64,000 nucleotides of DNA from Corynespora cassiicola (lineage: Eukaryota; Ascomycota; Dothideomycetes; Pleosporales; Corynesporascaceae). The DNA lies in NCBI GenBank assembly GCA_022059125.1, contig JAEUWY010000002.1, positions 5,208,001 to 5,272,000 of the forward strand. Reading direction: 5' to 3'. The notes beneath the pieces were generated by a model, which was not told the origin of the DNA, did no database searches, and was given only the letters and a program-made list of their open reading frames with translations. The first letter of the stretch is position 1; every line of letters starts with the position of its first letter. A program made the position numbers and the translations under genes. This document shows positions 22,400 to 34,257 of this stretch, piece by piece.

Positions 22400-24387
22400 A
22401 TGCCACGTCATGTGCAGGCATCAAACCCCGCTCGGGAAAACCAGCCAGAACAAAACTCCCCAACTTTGCCTCTATCATCCAAAGAGGTCCTGAATATTTC
22501 AGCTGTGAGCCCTAAAGCTACTATGGGAACCAACGTCGAGGAAATAGCGGGTTCGGTTCGCGATCTGAGCATTGTCGATGCAGCTCAGGATGGCGGACAG
22601 GAACCCCTCCGCTCAGCACGCAGCCATCTAGCCTCCCTTCAGGACGCCATCAGCAGGCTTATTGAATCAACCAATACCATTAATTCAAATGTTCAATCTG
22701 TGAAATCCCTAGTCGACGATGCGAATTCCTCCGGTAACCTGCCTATCACAGAGGTATGCTCGCTCAGTGAGGCAACCAAAAACCTTACAGCAATCACTTC
22801 CAATATTCGAACCACTATCGATGCGCTTAATGAAGCGATAGAAACGTCTGTTATCACAAATCTCAAGTCGCTTGGAAATCAGAGCTCCACGGTTGTTCCC
22901 AAAATTCTATCACATTTCGACGAACAGATCAAAGACATTGTCCGGGAAGTCCTGAATAAGACCAGTAATCCGGAGGAGGTGTTGTGGAAGGTTGCTGAGG
23001 AGTGCTACAAGCAAGTGACTAGCTCTTCTGGAGTCCTCCACGCCGATGACTATTTTGTTCCACTCAAGGAAGCTAGTCTGGGATGGCCGTATGATCACGA
23101 TTACGAGAGGGAAAAATACTACGAGCACGAGAGTCGCCTTGAAGCAGACGAACTCTATTCTGCAGCTTTCCAAAAGAAAATCGAGCGCAAATTGGAGGCC
23201 GACAGGAAGTCTAAGCAGAGTTGGCCGGATTTTTGGGTCCGTGTGTTGAACAGTTCACCTGGTGGGCCAACCTTGTTCTATCCGCCAGCAAGCTGTTACG
23301 CCCAATCTTTGAACTTCGACGCTGTTCCAAAGTACTTGTTTCGAACATTTGACTCGGCTAGCTCAGGGATAAATGACAAGAGCGTAATAGCTTCTACCGC
23401 GAGCAAGTTTGGATCACAGGGAAAAAGGCGCACTGATATTCTGACACTGGAAAGGGATAGTGCAACAAATTTACTACATAAGCACCTGGACAAATCGTGC
23501 TTTGAAGGATATGGGTATGATGATCTTATGTCCTGGACAAGCTCCCTACTCTTCGCCATTCAGTACGCGCTCTGGAGGCACAGAATCCGCCTATGCTGCC
23601 GGTCCGACATCAAGATATGCGTGGTCGACACCGAGAAATTTCCGCGAGGACAGTTTGTGCAAGATCTGTACTTACTCAAAACGTACCATGCAACTGCCAA
23701 AGAGTTGGGCGGTTCAGCAGAAAGTTTTTTTAAATTTCGTTCCGAGAATAAAGATTATTATAATGGCGAATACCTTTCTCAAGGAGCGGTGAACCATGCA
23801 GGTAGATCCTGCGTAGTCTCTCTGGAAGACTTAGAACAGGCCGGACTCTTTCAACTGTATCCCAAGTTTGAGGACGCCAAAGGTAATGAGAAGTGGGCAA
23901 AACGAGTACTGGAACTGCGTAAAGAGTGGTCGGTGGAGCAAGAAACGACCGATGAGGAGATTCGGCTTGCGCTCAAAGTATCGAACTGCTTCACTCAATT
24001 TAAGCCTTCCGATATAGCTACCATCCTCCTGAGTTTCAAAAATCGCAAATACAAAAGGCAAGATCCCACAAGTAAGTAGCTACTTTCGTACTTTTATTCG
24101 ACATCAATTCTACCAGCAACGCCTAACTAACCTAAGACAATCCAGATCGGTCGAACGAACAGCGGCCGGAATGGGCAGATAAGCCAGACGAAGTCCGTCG
24201 ATACTGGATTGCTACTGAAAAAAATGACTCCTACAATACACTTCCTCACGCACGGCTCAGTAATTCGTCTCCAAAAGATTACAGGACGCTGCGAGAAGTC
24301 TTTGATCAAAGTTTCTTTCGCCCCAATGTCAGCGGATGTGAGCGATTCCAGAGGGAATCGGGCACTTCGAGGCAAGCATTTGTATAG
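22400..24387 (+). CDS. DUF7587-domain protein with N-terminal coiled-coil-like region (637 aa)
   Basis: Exons 22400-24071 and 24146-24387, with a 74-nt intron (GTAAGT, branch CTAAC). Without the intron, translation stops at 24079; splicing adds 80 residues. Residues about 70-190 are helical, polar and heptad-like. Residues about 308-500 match the fungal DUF7587 family as I remember it: PKYLFRTFD, SWTSSLLFAIQYALWRH, DTEKFPRGQF, NGEYLSQG and HAGRSCVVSLEDLEQAGLF. The order R315, S378-W-T-S381, E457 resembles the R-S-E residue order of cholera-toxin-type ADP-ribosyltransferases, an inference treated under findings. No signal peptide or membrane segment is seen. The C-terminal 80 residues are charged and unlike anything I know. 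Substrate and role unknown; DUF7587 proteins are common and variable in filamentous fungi. Confidence 0.8.
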
Positions 24388-25080
24388 TTGTCCCGCAGTG
24401 AGTGAGTGAATGAGGATGGAAGTAATGGTTAGCTTTGTTCGAAGGCGATGCAATGTCGTTAGTAATGATACTACCGTCATCTAGTTCAACACCAACAAAA
24501 AATTAGTAAGAAAGAATTTGTCACCTTGTTGAATTGGGTAGAAACATTTAGTATACTTGAGTGTAGGGTATGGCGGCTGTTCCGTTACAGGTGGACGGAG
24601 GTCACCTTGGCTCTGAATGCCTTACTGTCTGTACATGATGCTTATTCCTGAGCCAGTAAAGAGGATAACAAGGAACTCCTAAATTCAGTTCTTTGGATGG
24701 CTCTGGGTATTATAGCTATAGAGTACATCATAGTGCGATAGTTGACGGACGAATATGTGGGATGATGAGGAGGCTCGGTGTTACCGCGGCAAATTAGTCA
24801 TCAAGGCCGGTGAGGGTTGCTCCCGCAGTCTAGTTGCTCCCACCAACAGCATGCTGAATTACGGAGCTGTGTTCTCAAATCCGAATCTCCGAGGCTTACA
24901 CAGCTGCCGGACGAACATGTTCGAAGTGGGCCGAAGCTCAAATGAGATAGAGGATGCTCACAGGACAGTTAGCGTGACGTCTTGATTGCTAAGCGCGGAC
25001 CTTCAGTCATCGAGCGATGCAGCTCTACCCAGGTACGAGGCCGAGCTACATTCTTAACCCCTCATCGGCCAATTGAGCCA
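24388..25080. other. Intergenic region between the DUF7587 gene and the GST
   Basis: No gene is supported. An open frame at 24755-24985 has no recognisable features. Composition returns to about half GC toward the GST gene. Confidence 0.55.
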
Positions 25081-26118
25081 ATGACCATGTCTTTACTGCG
25101 GCCCCTCACTTATATACGGCTGCATCCCGCTTCTCGGAGCTTGCCCCGCATCGCGCAAACATTCAGCTCCCATTTCCATACCTCGAGACCATCATTCCAA
25201 ACAGCACCCGACATGGCCGAACGACCGACCGGACTGATTGCTAACAAGGGCATCGAGCTCCTTACCTTTGGCACGCCCAACGGCCACAAGGCGTCGATTC
25301 TGTTGGAAGAGTTGAAAGAGGCCTACGGCAAGGTAGGTCCTTGACACGCGGCTGGCGCGGTGCATGCAACTAACACGGGGGCAGGACTACACGTACCAGA
25401 GCATCAACATCGGGCAGAACATCCAGAAGGAGCCCTGGTTCACCAAGCTGGGGCCTAATGGACGCATCCCCGTCATTGTAGACCACGACCAGGGAGGATT
25501 CGCGGTGCAGGAGGGTGCCGGTAAGTGCAGCGGGTATAGGGTCCATGGACGCGACGGCAACTGACGGCGACAGCCATCCTTGCCTACCTCACCCGGCACT
25601 ACGACCCCGACCACAAGTTCAGCTTCACCGATGCCCTCGACATCTCGCGTGCGGAGCAATGGATTGCCTGGCAGCACGGTGGTCTGGGCCCGATGCAGGG
25701 CCAGGCTAACCACTTCAACCGTTTCGCACCCGAGCGCATCGGCTACGGCATGCAGCGATATACCGGCGAGACGGAGCGGCTGGTGGGGATCCTGGACACG
25801 CAACTCAAGGACAACGAGTACCTGGTCGGAAACAAGTACAGCATCGCTGACATTGCGAGCTTCGGCTGGGTCAACATTTTGCGGTTCTCTGGCGTGGACC
25901 TGGACGCGTTCCCCAACTTGAAGGCGTGGTGGGCGCGCATCAGCGCGCGTCCGGCGGTGCAAAAGGGACTCGCGATCCCCGCACCGGGCTCTTTTGGAAA
26001 CGACAACTATCTCCAGCGGTTGAAGGACGACCCGGAGTTTGCGCAGAAGGAGAAGGATTTGAAGGAGCAGATTGACGCCGCCAAAGAAAAGTACGGCTAC
26101 AAGTTTTCTTCACCGTAA
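25081..26118 (+). CDS. Glutathione S-transferase, Ure2/nu-type, with possible mitochondrial presequence (310 aa)
   Basis: Exons 25081-25332, 25385-25520 and 25574-26118 join in frame (introns 52 and 53 nt). The thioredoxin-fold N-domain shows LLTFGTPNGHK and LGPNGRIPVIVD, with EGAAILAYL for glutathione binding. The all-helical C-domain ends with YGYKFSSP. The TFGTPNGHK start is typical of Ure2-like and bacterial nu-class transferases, which have glutathione transferase or disulfide-bond reductase activity. From the first ATG, residues 1-44 form a basic, Ser/His/Arg-rich leader without acidic residues (up to the D before M45), fitting mitochondrial import. An internal ATG at 25213 (gacATGG, strong context; MAERPTG) would give a 266-aa cytosolic form. 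A TATATA motif at 25111 inside the leader supports an internal promoter. The second ATG at 25087 is also possible. Confidence 0.88.
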
Positions 26119-27468
26119 GCGCTCGGCATGGAAGAGCCGTGGGGAAAGAGGAATCTGTAATTCAATGAGCCCCATAATAGAAGTCCAAGATGAACATGCC
26201 CGAGCTCTGAACGGAAGCCGTGATGCCGAGTTCGGCGCGTAGTTGGCAGCCATGAGGCTCCGCTTGGGGACACAAGACTGAGGCAGGCACCCGACGAAGA
26301 GCGGGTTTCAAAGGCGGGCGGCACCCCAAGGAACGGCCACCTGTCGACGGGGTTTCGTGTTTTGTCGGTGGATGAAACGGCGTGGAGAGGTGGTGAGCCT
26401 GTCTGGCGTGGGTGTGCTGTGGTGAGCCGTCAGCCAATCAAGGCGGGAGCGGGCCCCTGCACCAGAGGCGAGCGCTACGCGGGCGCCAGTGAGGTAGGCC
26501 AAGACACGACAACCTGCGGCAACACACCCTCTCTGGACCCTCTCTGGGCCCTCTCTGGGCCCTCTCCAGGAGATCTCCAGGCCATCTGCCCCGTGGTCGA
26601 CCATGGCGGCGGCGACAACGGCGTCAACGGGCTTGGGCTCAGCCAAGGGGAGTCTGTCACTGCACCACGTATATAAGCGGATTGTCCTGGTACTTCACCT
26701 CTCCCGTCACGACGCAGCCCTCTTTCCAGCATCCATTCACCTTTGCATTTCCCTTTCCAATACCCTTCTCGGCTTTGACAGCTGCCTCTTTATTGTTTGG
26801 ATTTCCGACAGCAGCCCGGCATTTTTCCATATATAATACCCATTTCTGCACAACGCCCTTGTTCAACAGCACAGCAGTCACTGGTCCTCGAAGCGAGACG
26901 TCCCTCTCCAACAACAAGTTTCCCCCCTTGTCGCACCCACAGCCCTGCAGCCTTGCAACTTGCAACTTGCAACTTGCACTTTGCAGCTTCCCTGTCGATC
27001 ATTCTACGAATAGAGCAGAGGACAAGCAGCCCACCTTGGACCCTGGCCCGCCCGCCGCTGCCCACCTTCCCAGTCCTGCTCGCCATTCGTCATACCGCGA
27101 TCCGCGAGGCGAACTTCTTCCATCCGATAACAGCGACGGACCCCCCGCCGCCGCCGCCTCGGACCAGCCAGCTCTGAGTCTTCTTCTTTCTGACTGAACA
27201 ATCCATTGTGTTGGTCTTGCACAACGCTATTGTGCCCCTGCACCCGCCCGTCGTATTAATTCTCTCCAACCTCGACTTGCCCTCCACCTCCACCAAACCT
27301 ACAGAGCCTCCCATTCCTCTTGCAAACACCCACCTACCCACCTAAGAGTCTTTCTTCGAGCCTTTTTTTTTTTTTTCCCTGAAGCAACCGCCAAGAAGGT
27401 GTGCCTTGCTTCCCAACACCAAACCCTCTTATCTATTGTCCCAAAAAGGAAACCACAACACCACCAAC
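26119..27468. other. Intergenic region and long 5' leader of the MARVEL-like gene
   Basis: No gene is supported. From the TATA box at 26670 the sequence is C/T-rich with many short open frames and stops, as expected for a long untranslated leader of about 750 nt. A leader intron is possible but no clear pair of sites was fixed. Poly-T at 27364-27376 precedes the coding start. Confidence 0.5.
26670..26676 (+). promoter_or_regulatory. TATA box TATATAA
   Basis: TATATAAG at the border between a GC-rich segment and a long pyrimidine-rich leader. It is the best promoter candidate for the membrane protein gene that starts at 27469. Confidence 0.5.
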
Positions 27469-27999
27469 ATGGTCGCATTCATGGCCCCCCTCGCCGTCAA
27501 TGTTGGCAAACGCGTCTTCAACAAAATGCGCAACAAAGACTCCGACGCCTCCAGCACCCCTACTCAAAAGCGCACCTACGTCCTGGGAGCAATCCGCGTC
27601 CTGCAATTCGCGCTCGGCATCGCCGTAATGGGCCTCTACGTGGAAGACTGCATCAACGCGCGCAAGGCCGGCAAGTACATGGACCCCAAGTGGGTCTTTG
27701 CCCTGTCGACGGGCGTCATCTCCGCCGTCGTCGCCTTCGCCTTCATCTGGTCGTCGACGTTCAAGCCGCACCTCTTCTTCCCCGTCGACGCCATCATCTG
27801 GCTGCTGTACCTGGTCGTGTTCGGCATCTTCGGCAAGATGTACATCACCGAGGATCCCGAGGGCAATGCCGGGATCCAGCGCATGAAGAATGCCGTCTGG
27901 GTCGTGCTCGCCACCTGGCTCTTCTGGACGGCTACGGCGCTGTGGGGTGGGCTGGCGCTTTGGAGGCAAAAGAAGGCGAGGTCGCAGTCTGTTGTTTAG
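27469..27999 (+). CDS. MARVEL-type four-helix membrane protein (176 aa)
   Basis: A single exon; the ATG at 27469 (accaacATGG) follows a long leader. Four hydrophobic segments are readable: VLGAIRVLQFALGIAVMGLY (about residues 40-62), WVFALSTGVISAVVAFAFIW (about 80-100), VDAIIWLLYLVVFGIFGKMY (about 106-128) and AVWVVLATWLFWTATALWGG (about 142-164). N- and C-termini are basic and cytosolic by the positive-inside rule. The spacing and the R-V-L-Q-F start of helix 1 fit the fungal MARVEL family, whose members sit in plasma-membrane or vesicle domains. No signal for enzymatic function. The neighbours give no hint of its partner. Confidence 0.8.
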   Translation: MVAFMAPLAVNVGKRVFNKMRNKDSDASSTPTQKRTYVLGAIRVLQFALGIAVMGLYVEDCINARKAGKYMDPKWVFALSTGVISAVVAFAFIWSSTFKPHLFFPVDAIIWLLYLVVFGIFGKMYITEDPEGNAGIQRMKNAVWVVLATWLFWTATALWGGLALWRQKKARSQSVV

Positions 28000-29056
28000 G
28001 CGGGCCCCCTCTGCATGCTTTAGACGCTGCTTTTTTTTATGCCGGGTGTTGGGCGAAGGGAGGGCTTGAGCAACGTTTGCTGACGAGGCCGAATAGGCTG
28101 TGGATGTCGAGATCGAGCTCAAGTTCTCTGTTTGACGGACCCGCAACCGCACCCGCACCCGCACTCCGCCGCCTTGTTTCCTCTACTGCTCGTTGCGAGT
28201 CGCTGGGTGCGTCGCGGCGGAATCGGGGGATGGGGCTGGATCGGAAGGGATTCGGTTGCATCTCTCTCCCTCCCTCTCTCCTTTTTTTGGTCTCAGAATA
28301 GAATTGTTGTTTTCATTATTATGTGGAGGGAAGAACACGTGTGGGCTGCGGTTTTCCTTTTTGTTGTATCGATACCCTTGCTGTACTGTCTTGTGCGGCG
28401 TGCTGGTTGTTTTAGTTGAATGAAGTTGATTTTGTACACTGGAAGAAGACGTGTGAAGTCTACAGAATCCATTAAAAGCCAAGGCTCCTGGCCTTTTACA
28501 AAGTCCTTGACTACTTCTGCAGTACTAACAGAAAACCTTATAGCCTGTGTGTTGTAGGGTGAAGGGACCTGATATAGGCCATATCTTGTTTCTTTATATA
28601 CCCCTGTGTTGATTTATATGGCCCTCCCATATATACCCCAGCAGTATCAACGTGTCAGTTTTGTCATTTAATAGATAAATACACAATACAGTCAATGGTT
28701 CGACATGGAGCTTCAAATGGACTATGTTGCTACCAACCGGTCCGCTCGAATAGCAAACATTCACCCAAGACTTCTCTTCCAGCCAATCCAATTCCACTCA
28801 GGAAAAAGTGAACCATAGTTCTGGGTAGCTTAGCTGTGACGAGGCATGTGTAACTGGAGTAAGTAGTACAGAGGAGAGAAAAGAATCCATCTTTCTTTTG
28901 CGCAAGTTTTACCTTGATAAAGGTAATTTGAAAGAGTAGTGCATTATGTGCCGCGCTAGTAAATCGGATTTCCGTTCCCAAAGGACCTAGAATCTCTTCC
29001 TCCTGAAAAATAAGCGTACAATATATGATGAGACGCTGGATGAACCGGGCTTTTCT
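28000..29056. other. Convergent intergenic region
   Basis: Lies between a plus-strand and a minus-strand gene, so it holds two 3' ends. Short open frames on both strands have no features. The section 28590-28640 is rich in TATATA motifs without an associated gene. Confidence 0.55.
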
Positions 29057-30296
29057 TCACGAATACTCCGCTGCTTTCGCATGCTGAGCTTGCCGATATT
29101 CCTCACCATCCTTCTTGCACTTCGCATCCCATTGCCGCCTAAGGATAGGCCAAACGAACAAGCCCACTATGACAGCCAACAAGGAGTCGACAATGCCGAG
29201 ACCCCTTTTAGGTGACGGACCAATCATGTTGGAAAACAGCAGAGCCGACTCGAAGGAATCATCGCAGATTGCGAATTCCCCCTTCCCAACGGCTGCGATG
29301 ATTTTACGGGCAACCTCCTCCGCGGATGGGAAGCGCTTCTGCAACTCTTCGAGTGATCCGGTGGTTCCTTCGATTTGCTTTGTCAATTCTGGCTTCTTCT
29401 TTTGCTCCTCCATGAAAGCTCCGGTGATGAAATTCGATGGAAAGGCACAGTGCACAGTGTATCTTGATGCTGGACCCGAGTGTCGTATCGCTTCCATTCT
29501 CAATGTGTCTGCCAGCGCGCGCACAGCGCATTTCGAAGCTTCGAGCAAAGTCAGCGCGAATCCCGGCGCAAGTTTCAGCGCAAACGAAGAATAAAATGAC
29601 GTACGGGTATAGGCCGTGTAGCCAGGCAGGCCCACGAAGGCGCCCGCACTATTTATGAAGACGATTTGCCGCAACTTGGGGGTCTTTGCCGGGGCAGCTT
29701 TCGTGTCGTCTTCAGTCCAGATCTTGAAAATCGACTGTGCACTGTATGCCGAAGTGAAATAATTGTTTCGCATGCAGCTGTCAAGATCCGTGGCATCAAT
29801 GTCTGTGAGAAATCCGCACTGGGTGGCGGTTCCGCCAGCCACGCAGTAGACGATATCCGCGAGGCGGGGCTGAGCTCTGAAGGTGGTTTCGACCTTTGTT
29901 TCTAGTCAGATGTCTGGGCCACGTGCAATGCGACGTGAGTTTCCAGAGTCGTACCTCTGCTGCATTTGCCATATCTACAGATACGGCGTCCACTTGTTGA
30001 GTGTCATTTCGCCTTGCGGCACGGATTTCGTCTCGGGCTGCATCAAGGGGCCCCTGTCTACGTGCAAAAATCGTAACATGAGCGCCTACTACTGTGAGCG
30101 ATTTCCTTATCTCGAGGTTTTTTTGGTTTACCTTGTGCTGCTAGCAACTTGGAGATCTCTTTGCCAAGATCTCCGGAGCCTCCGATCACGTAGACGGTCT
30201 AGGTAGTGTGTTAGAATCCATCGTTGATGGTGCCTGGCAGCTCTTTTCACCGCCACTGGAGGGAACGGATGATACCTTATCGCTTAGGTCCTTCAT
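29057..30296 (-). CDS. 3-ketodihydrosphingosine reductase (329 aa)
   Basis: Exons on the minus strand: 30296-30276, 30198-30132, 30085-29955, 29893-29605 and 29538-29057, all in frame. This short-chain dehydrogenase reduces 3-ketosphinganine to dihydrosphingosine with NADPH at the ER, the second step of sphingolipid synthesis (yeast Tsc10, human KDSR). Visible motifs are the cofactor loop VIGGSGDLGKE, AHVTIFARR, the N-S-A-G segment, and the catalytic Y-T-P-S-K. That last motif appears only after removal of a 66-nt stop-free intron (29604-29539), which would otherwise insert 22 residues inside the active site. A C-terminal hydrophobic helix (SLLAVIVGLFVWPIL) and a basic tail (RRQWDAKCKK) fit membrane attachment. 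The ATG at 30296 gives MKDLSDKTVYVIGG, a normal SDR start. Confidence 0.92.
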
Positions 30297-31187
30297 TTTT
30301 GCGGATTGAAGCAGATCAAACGACGATTAAAAACCGATGGCCTTGCGATGATTGTATGCGAGAGATTGAATCGAAGGTTGGTGTCGAAAAGGAGCTGTGG
30401 GCAGAGGCTGGCGTGCTGGCGCTGGTGGAGCTGAACACAGCCCTCCGCAGTGGGCCTTGCGGGTATGCAGGAACAAGCTTGCTCAAGGCTGGCGCTAGGC
30501 TAGGCAGATATTCTTAGTCCTCGCATCGGGCGATATTAGGCCCCAGAATTGTCGTGGAATGGTGTTGAGCAGATGCAAGGCTGACCGTCTCTGCCTGAGA
30601 CCGTTTTGCCGGAATGCGGCACAGCGATAGTGTATCGATTTCATTAATTTCCAACCCCTCGTTAAACGCCGACCCCTGCAAATGTCCCCTTCTGGCCATA
30701 ACTGAGTGGGGGAGGGCTGTGTCGGGTTTCGACCCCAGCAGATGCTACTGTCGCACTGCCATCCTCGACCCAGCTCGTATTGCCGAAAAGTCGGTAGAGA
30801 TGCTGTCGTTTGTACCGTTGGGGCTAAAGGTGGTCCCTCGCTTATGTTGTTCCACGAGGATCGGACTCCGATTTGTGCTGACCCAGCGTTGGAAGCACTC
30901 TACGGCGATTTCCATATCGCGATGGGTTTTTCTGGATCATACGTCTGGTGGGGAGATGTGATTTTCCCTGTCCATGCAGATGTGGAAGAGATGCAATCCT
31001 TCTCCACAGGGCACACAATCGACTTTCGCCCCATGGAACTAACAATGGTCTAGCTGATTTTCATGACACAAGGTAAAGTATGTATCGCTGTTGAAGATGA
31101 ATCTTATTTATTTCCTGCGGTAGCCCCCCTCAAGCCTTCCCTAGACGTAGACCGACTTCTTGTCATTACTATCTGCCTTGATACAAG
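30297..31187. other. Divergent intergenic region
   Basis: Upstream of both ketosphinganine reductase (minus) and the rhodopsin-fold gene (plus). Overlapping short open frames at 30614-31053 have no recognisable motif and no homology I know. No TATA box is obvious. Confidence 0.5.
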
Positions 31188-32572
31188 ATGCCTTCCCAAC
31201 AAGAGGACTCAAGCGTTCTCGATGCCTTCATGGAGATGCTTCTTGACTCTCCGGCACTTGCTCCCCCGCCTGGAGTTGAATCCAACTTCATTGACCCTCC
31301 GAGTCGTCGAGATCTGAGCCTAGGCATTCTTATCCCGTTCCTTGTCATCGTGGTCACGATGACACTGATACGCCTTTACGTTAAACTGTTCATTGTGAAG
31401 AAGTTGCATATTGAAGACTGTAAGCTATGCTCACGGATATTTGTGGTATTAGAATTGACTTGTGTCGAATAGACTTTCTGCTTCTCGCATTTGTTAGTGA
31501 TTTTCGCAGTTTTTCATCCATGCTTTTAGACGCTAACCTCTTTGCAGGCCTTTGAGATAGGCCACTATGTGCCACCATTCCACATCTACACATACGCTCC
31601 CATAATCCATCAATGGGACATGCCTATCAGAAACATCAAGAAATTTCTCCTTGTAAGAGCACCAGAATAACAGACATCTTCCCTCCACCTCGCAATGCTC
31701 ATGTTATCCTACAGGACTTCCACGTGGGGGCAATCTTCTATGAAGCGACGATACTGGTCCTAAAAAGCTCCATCTTGTTGCAATTTCTCCGAATTTTCAT
31801 CCCTCGAGGCGATCGCTCTTTCACCTTCTGGATGACTCATATCGTTCTCTGGACGAACGCCATCTTCTACTTCATCATTATCATCATGCAGATCTTTGCC
31901 TGCAAGCCAATAGCCAAAATATGGGACCCAATGATCACCGAGGGCAAATGCCTGAACACCGAGTTACTATATCTCGTGTGTGCGAGTTTCAACTTCGCAC
32001 TGGACGCTGCCATCTTGATCTGGACCCAAAAAGTCATCTGGAGCCTGCAGATGTCTACTGCAAGGAAGCTCAAACTCGGAGTCCTCTTCCTTGCCGGTAC
32101 AATGTAAGTTTTATCCCCCTCCGCTAGGAGCTTTGCTAATGCATCACACAGCGCATGTGTTTTCGGAGGCTTGGGCGTGTACATGAATGTTCGGCTGCTC
32201 CGGACCGAAGATCAAACCTATATAGCGGGTATCATGGCCCTGTATACCTTCCCCGAGACCGCGTCAGGATTCTTGGTCCTATGCCTCCCCGTTTTCCCCA
32301 AATTCTTCAAATACATCATGGTGAAGTTTTTCCCTGGGGCTCCGGCCTATTTCAAAGACCTCAAGGAGAAGCTTTTCCCGACAAAACCAAGATCGCCACA
32401 TGCATATGCAGCCCGAGAGAATGAGGACAGGAATGAAAGGCGGCAGAGGAGTTTGTGGCATATTACGACCGATGCATCGATGTCGCAGTCCCATGTTGAC
32501 ACTATATCAGTAGAGCCAAAGCACAGCAACGCAGGGTCTAGCGAAAGTGGAAAGGGTTCAGTGGAGGTTTAG
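31188..32572 (+). CDS. Fungal rhodopsin-domain (PTH11-like) seven-helix membrane protein (388 aa)
   Basis: Exons 31188-31419, 31473-31492, 31548-31652, 31715-32103 and 32152-32572 join in frame; exon 2 has only 20 nt. The protein has seven hydrophobic segments, including ILIPFLVIVVTMTLIRLYV, FYEATILVLKSSILLQFLRIF and IVLWTNAIFYFIIIIMQIFAC. The K-K-L-H-I-E-D-Y-F motif after the first helix, the F-A-C-K-P-I-A-K-I-W-D motif, and the G-K-C-L-N-T segment with its Cys are hallmarks of the Fung_rhodopsin family (SAT/PTH11-like). A Ser/Arg-rich cytosolic tail of about 90 residues follows. Family members act as plasma-membrane receptors in some pathogens, but most are uncharacterised. No CFEM domain is present at the N-terminus. 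Ligand unknown. Confidence 0.88.
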
Positions 32573-33106
32573 ATCGGCATCGCGTTTCGACTGGCCCAGG
32601 GGGAATGTGGAAAAGGAAAGCTGCAGGTCTGCTTTATTTTGTTGGGTAGCCCCGCTGCTCGCTCTACAATTCGAGTCCATTACAAATCAAAGCATTCAGC
32701 TAAGCAATCTCATTCTAAAATAACTTCACGATAGTGTCCTGCAATGGGTGATGGGGTTTCAGGCCCGCTGCTTGGGGTATCTCTCCTATTAGCTCGCCAA
32801 GAGCACATCAAGCCATGGAAAGTTAGAGAGTGAGAATCCTAGCCCCAGACAAGTTTAGCCCCCAGCCAAAACACGCCCAAGTGCAACACAGCCCGATCGT
32901 ATTTGATGATTTGGCCCCCGACTTTCTGGGCACTGTTAGATTCGGATGCCTGAAGACGCGAGGCCGAAGGTTTTTGCTTTCTTCAAATGCGACGGCCCTT
33001 TCTTCTTTGCTGTCTGTTCTTCTGTTCTGTTCGAAGTGCGACGTAATTAACAGCCGATAACGAGCACCGGATACCTTTTTATCTAACGCAAGACACCACA
33101 AGAGGG
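32573..33106. other. Intergenic region
   Basis: About 530 nt with the 3' end of the rhodopsin-fold gene and the promoter of the next gene. No coding features; the open frame at 32830-33060 lacks motifs. Confidence 0.55.
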
Positions 33107-34257
33107 ATGTTGAAGCAAGGGGTACGATCGGCCATTCTAATTTCTTTACTGGCACTGGGCCACGCACTGGAGGTCTCGCCTGGGTCGCCATGCGCTTCGC
33201 GATGCTTGGACAAGCCAACAGAAGGGGATCCGAATAATCGGGACGACTCATTGACGTGGAATACGGATCTGTCATGTTTTGACTGGCAGTACACACAAGA
33301 AAATGGGACAGATGTGGGAAAAAAGTTTGCAGACTGCCAGGCGTGTATGCAAGCAAGTGCATACGAAGACAACGAGTGGCGAGAGCGTGACACAGGATGG
33401 TTTATGTGTGAGCAAGTCATTGGAAATGAAGCAGGTTCCTCTACTGACAACATATAGTCAACAACAAAGGGACGATAGACTGGTGTCTCTTTGGAAAATT
33501 CGCAGAAGAGTCGAATCCCAATATTACCGACACGTTTCCCTATCGCCAATGCAATACTGCTTGCAGAAATATTCAATCCGCAAGTGACTTCAGAATAAAA
33601 TCTGATCCCCGAGGCTACGAATTCTGCGATCACAATGGTGATTACACGACGGACCCAGACGAGTGCATATCATGTCTGTACAACACCACCGGGTTAACGA
33701 TACTGGGGAACAGTGAGTCCAACCGCGAAGCTAAGTGCTTCATTAGCTGATGTCAACCAGTCCTGTCGACAACACGCGAAATGTGCAAAACGAAACCAGG
33801 CAAAATATTTGACTACAACCACAACGTCTACACTGCATCCCGACTTCAAATATCTTCTATCACGTCTTCGTCGTCGGCTTCTAGCACTACTGCACCGTCG
33901 CAATCTCCTGTACCCAACCCCAGTTCCGAGTCCAGCGCGGACTCTGGCATCTCAAAAGGCGCCATTGCAGGCATCGTTCTTGGTGCTTTGATTGGTATCA
34001 TCGTTGTTTTGGTTGGGATTCTCTTGATACTCAAGAGGGCGAAGAAGAGGCAAGCAGCTACATTGAAGGGCGAAGAGAGTGGGGCATCAGGCATACCAGG
34101 AAGCAATCCATATAACGAAATGGAATCTCAAGGAAAAAATGATCACCCTTACCAAGGTGGACTGTACGAAACGGACGGTCACACTAGTCCAGTCGAGCTT
34201 TCAGCTGGACGCGCGACGGCAGAATTGCCGTCTCACTTGAATCGGCCTGGGTTCTAG
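33107..34257 (+). CDS. Cys-rich type I membrane glycoprotein, fungal-specific (350 aa)
   Basis: Exons 33107-33407, 33458-33712 and 33761-34257 join in frame (introns 50 and 48 nt). A signal peptide (MLKQGVRSAILISLLALGHA) is followed by a Cys-rich ectodomain of about 200 residues with paired motifs C-x-x-C and several N-x-S/T sites, then a Ser/Thr/Pro-rich stalk. One transmembrane helix follows (AIAGIVLGALIGIIVVLVGI), then RAKKR and a cytosolic tail of about 75 residues. The layout (Cys-rich head, Ser/Thr stalk, single helix) resembles fungal cell-wall stress or surface sensors, but there is no WSC or CFEM signature. Function therefore open; surface sensing is an inference from architecture. 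Confidence 0.78.

Noticed and set aside
30614..31053. Two overlapping open frames (115 codons each) upstream of the rhodopsin-fold gene
   Set aside because: No signal peptide, motif or splice sites extending either; they lie in a divergent promoter region.
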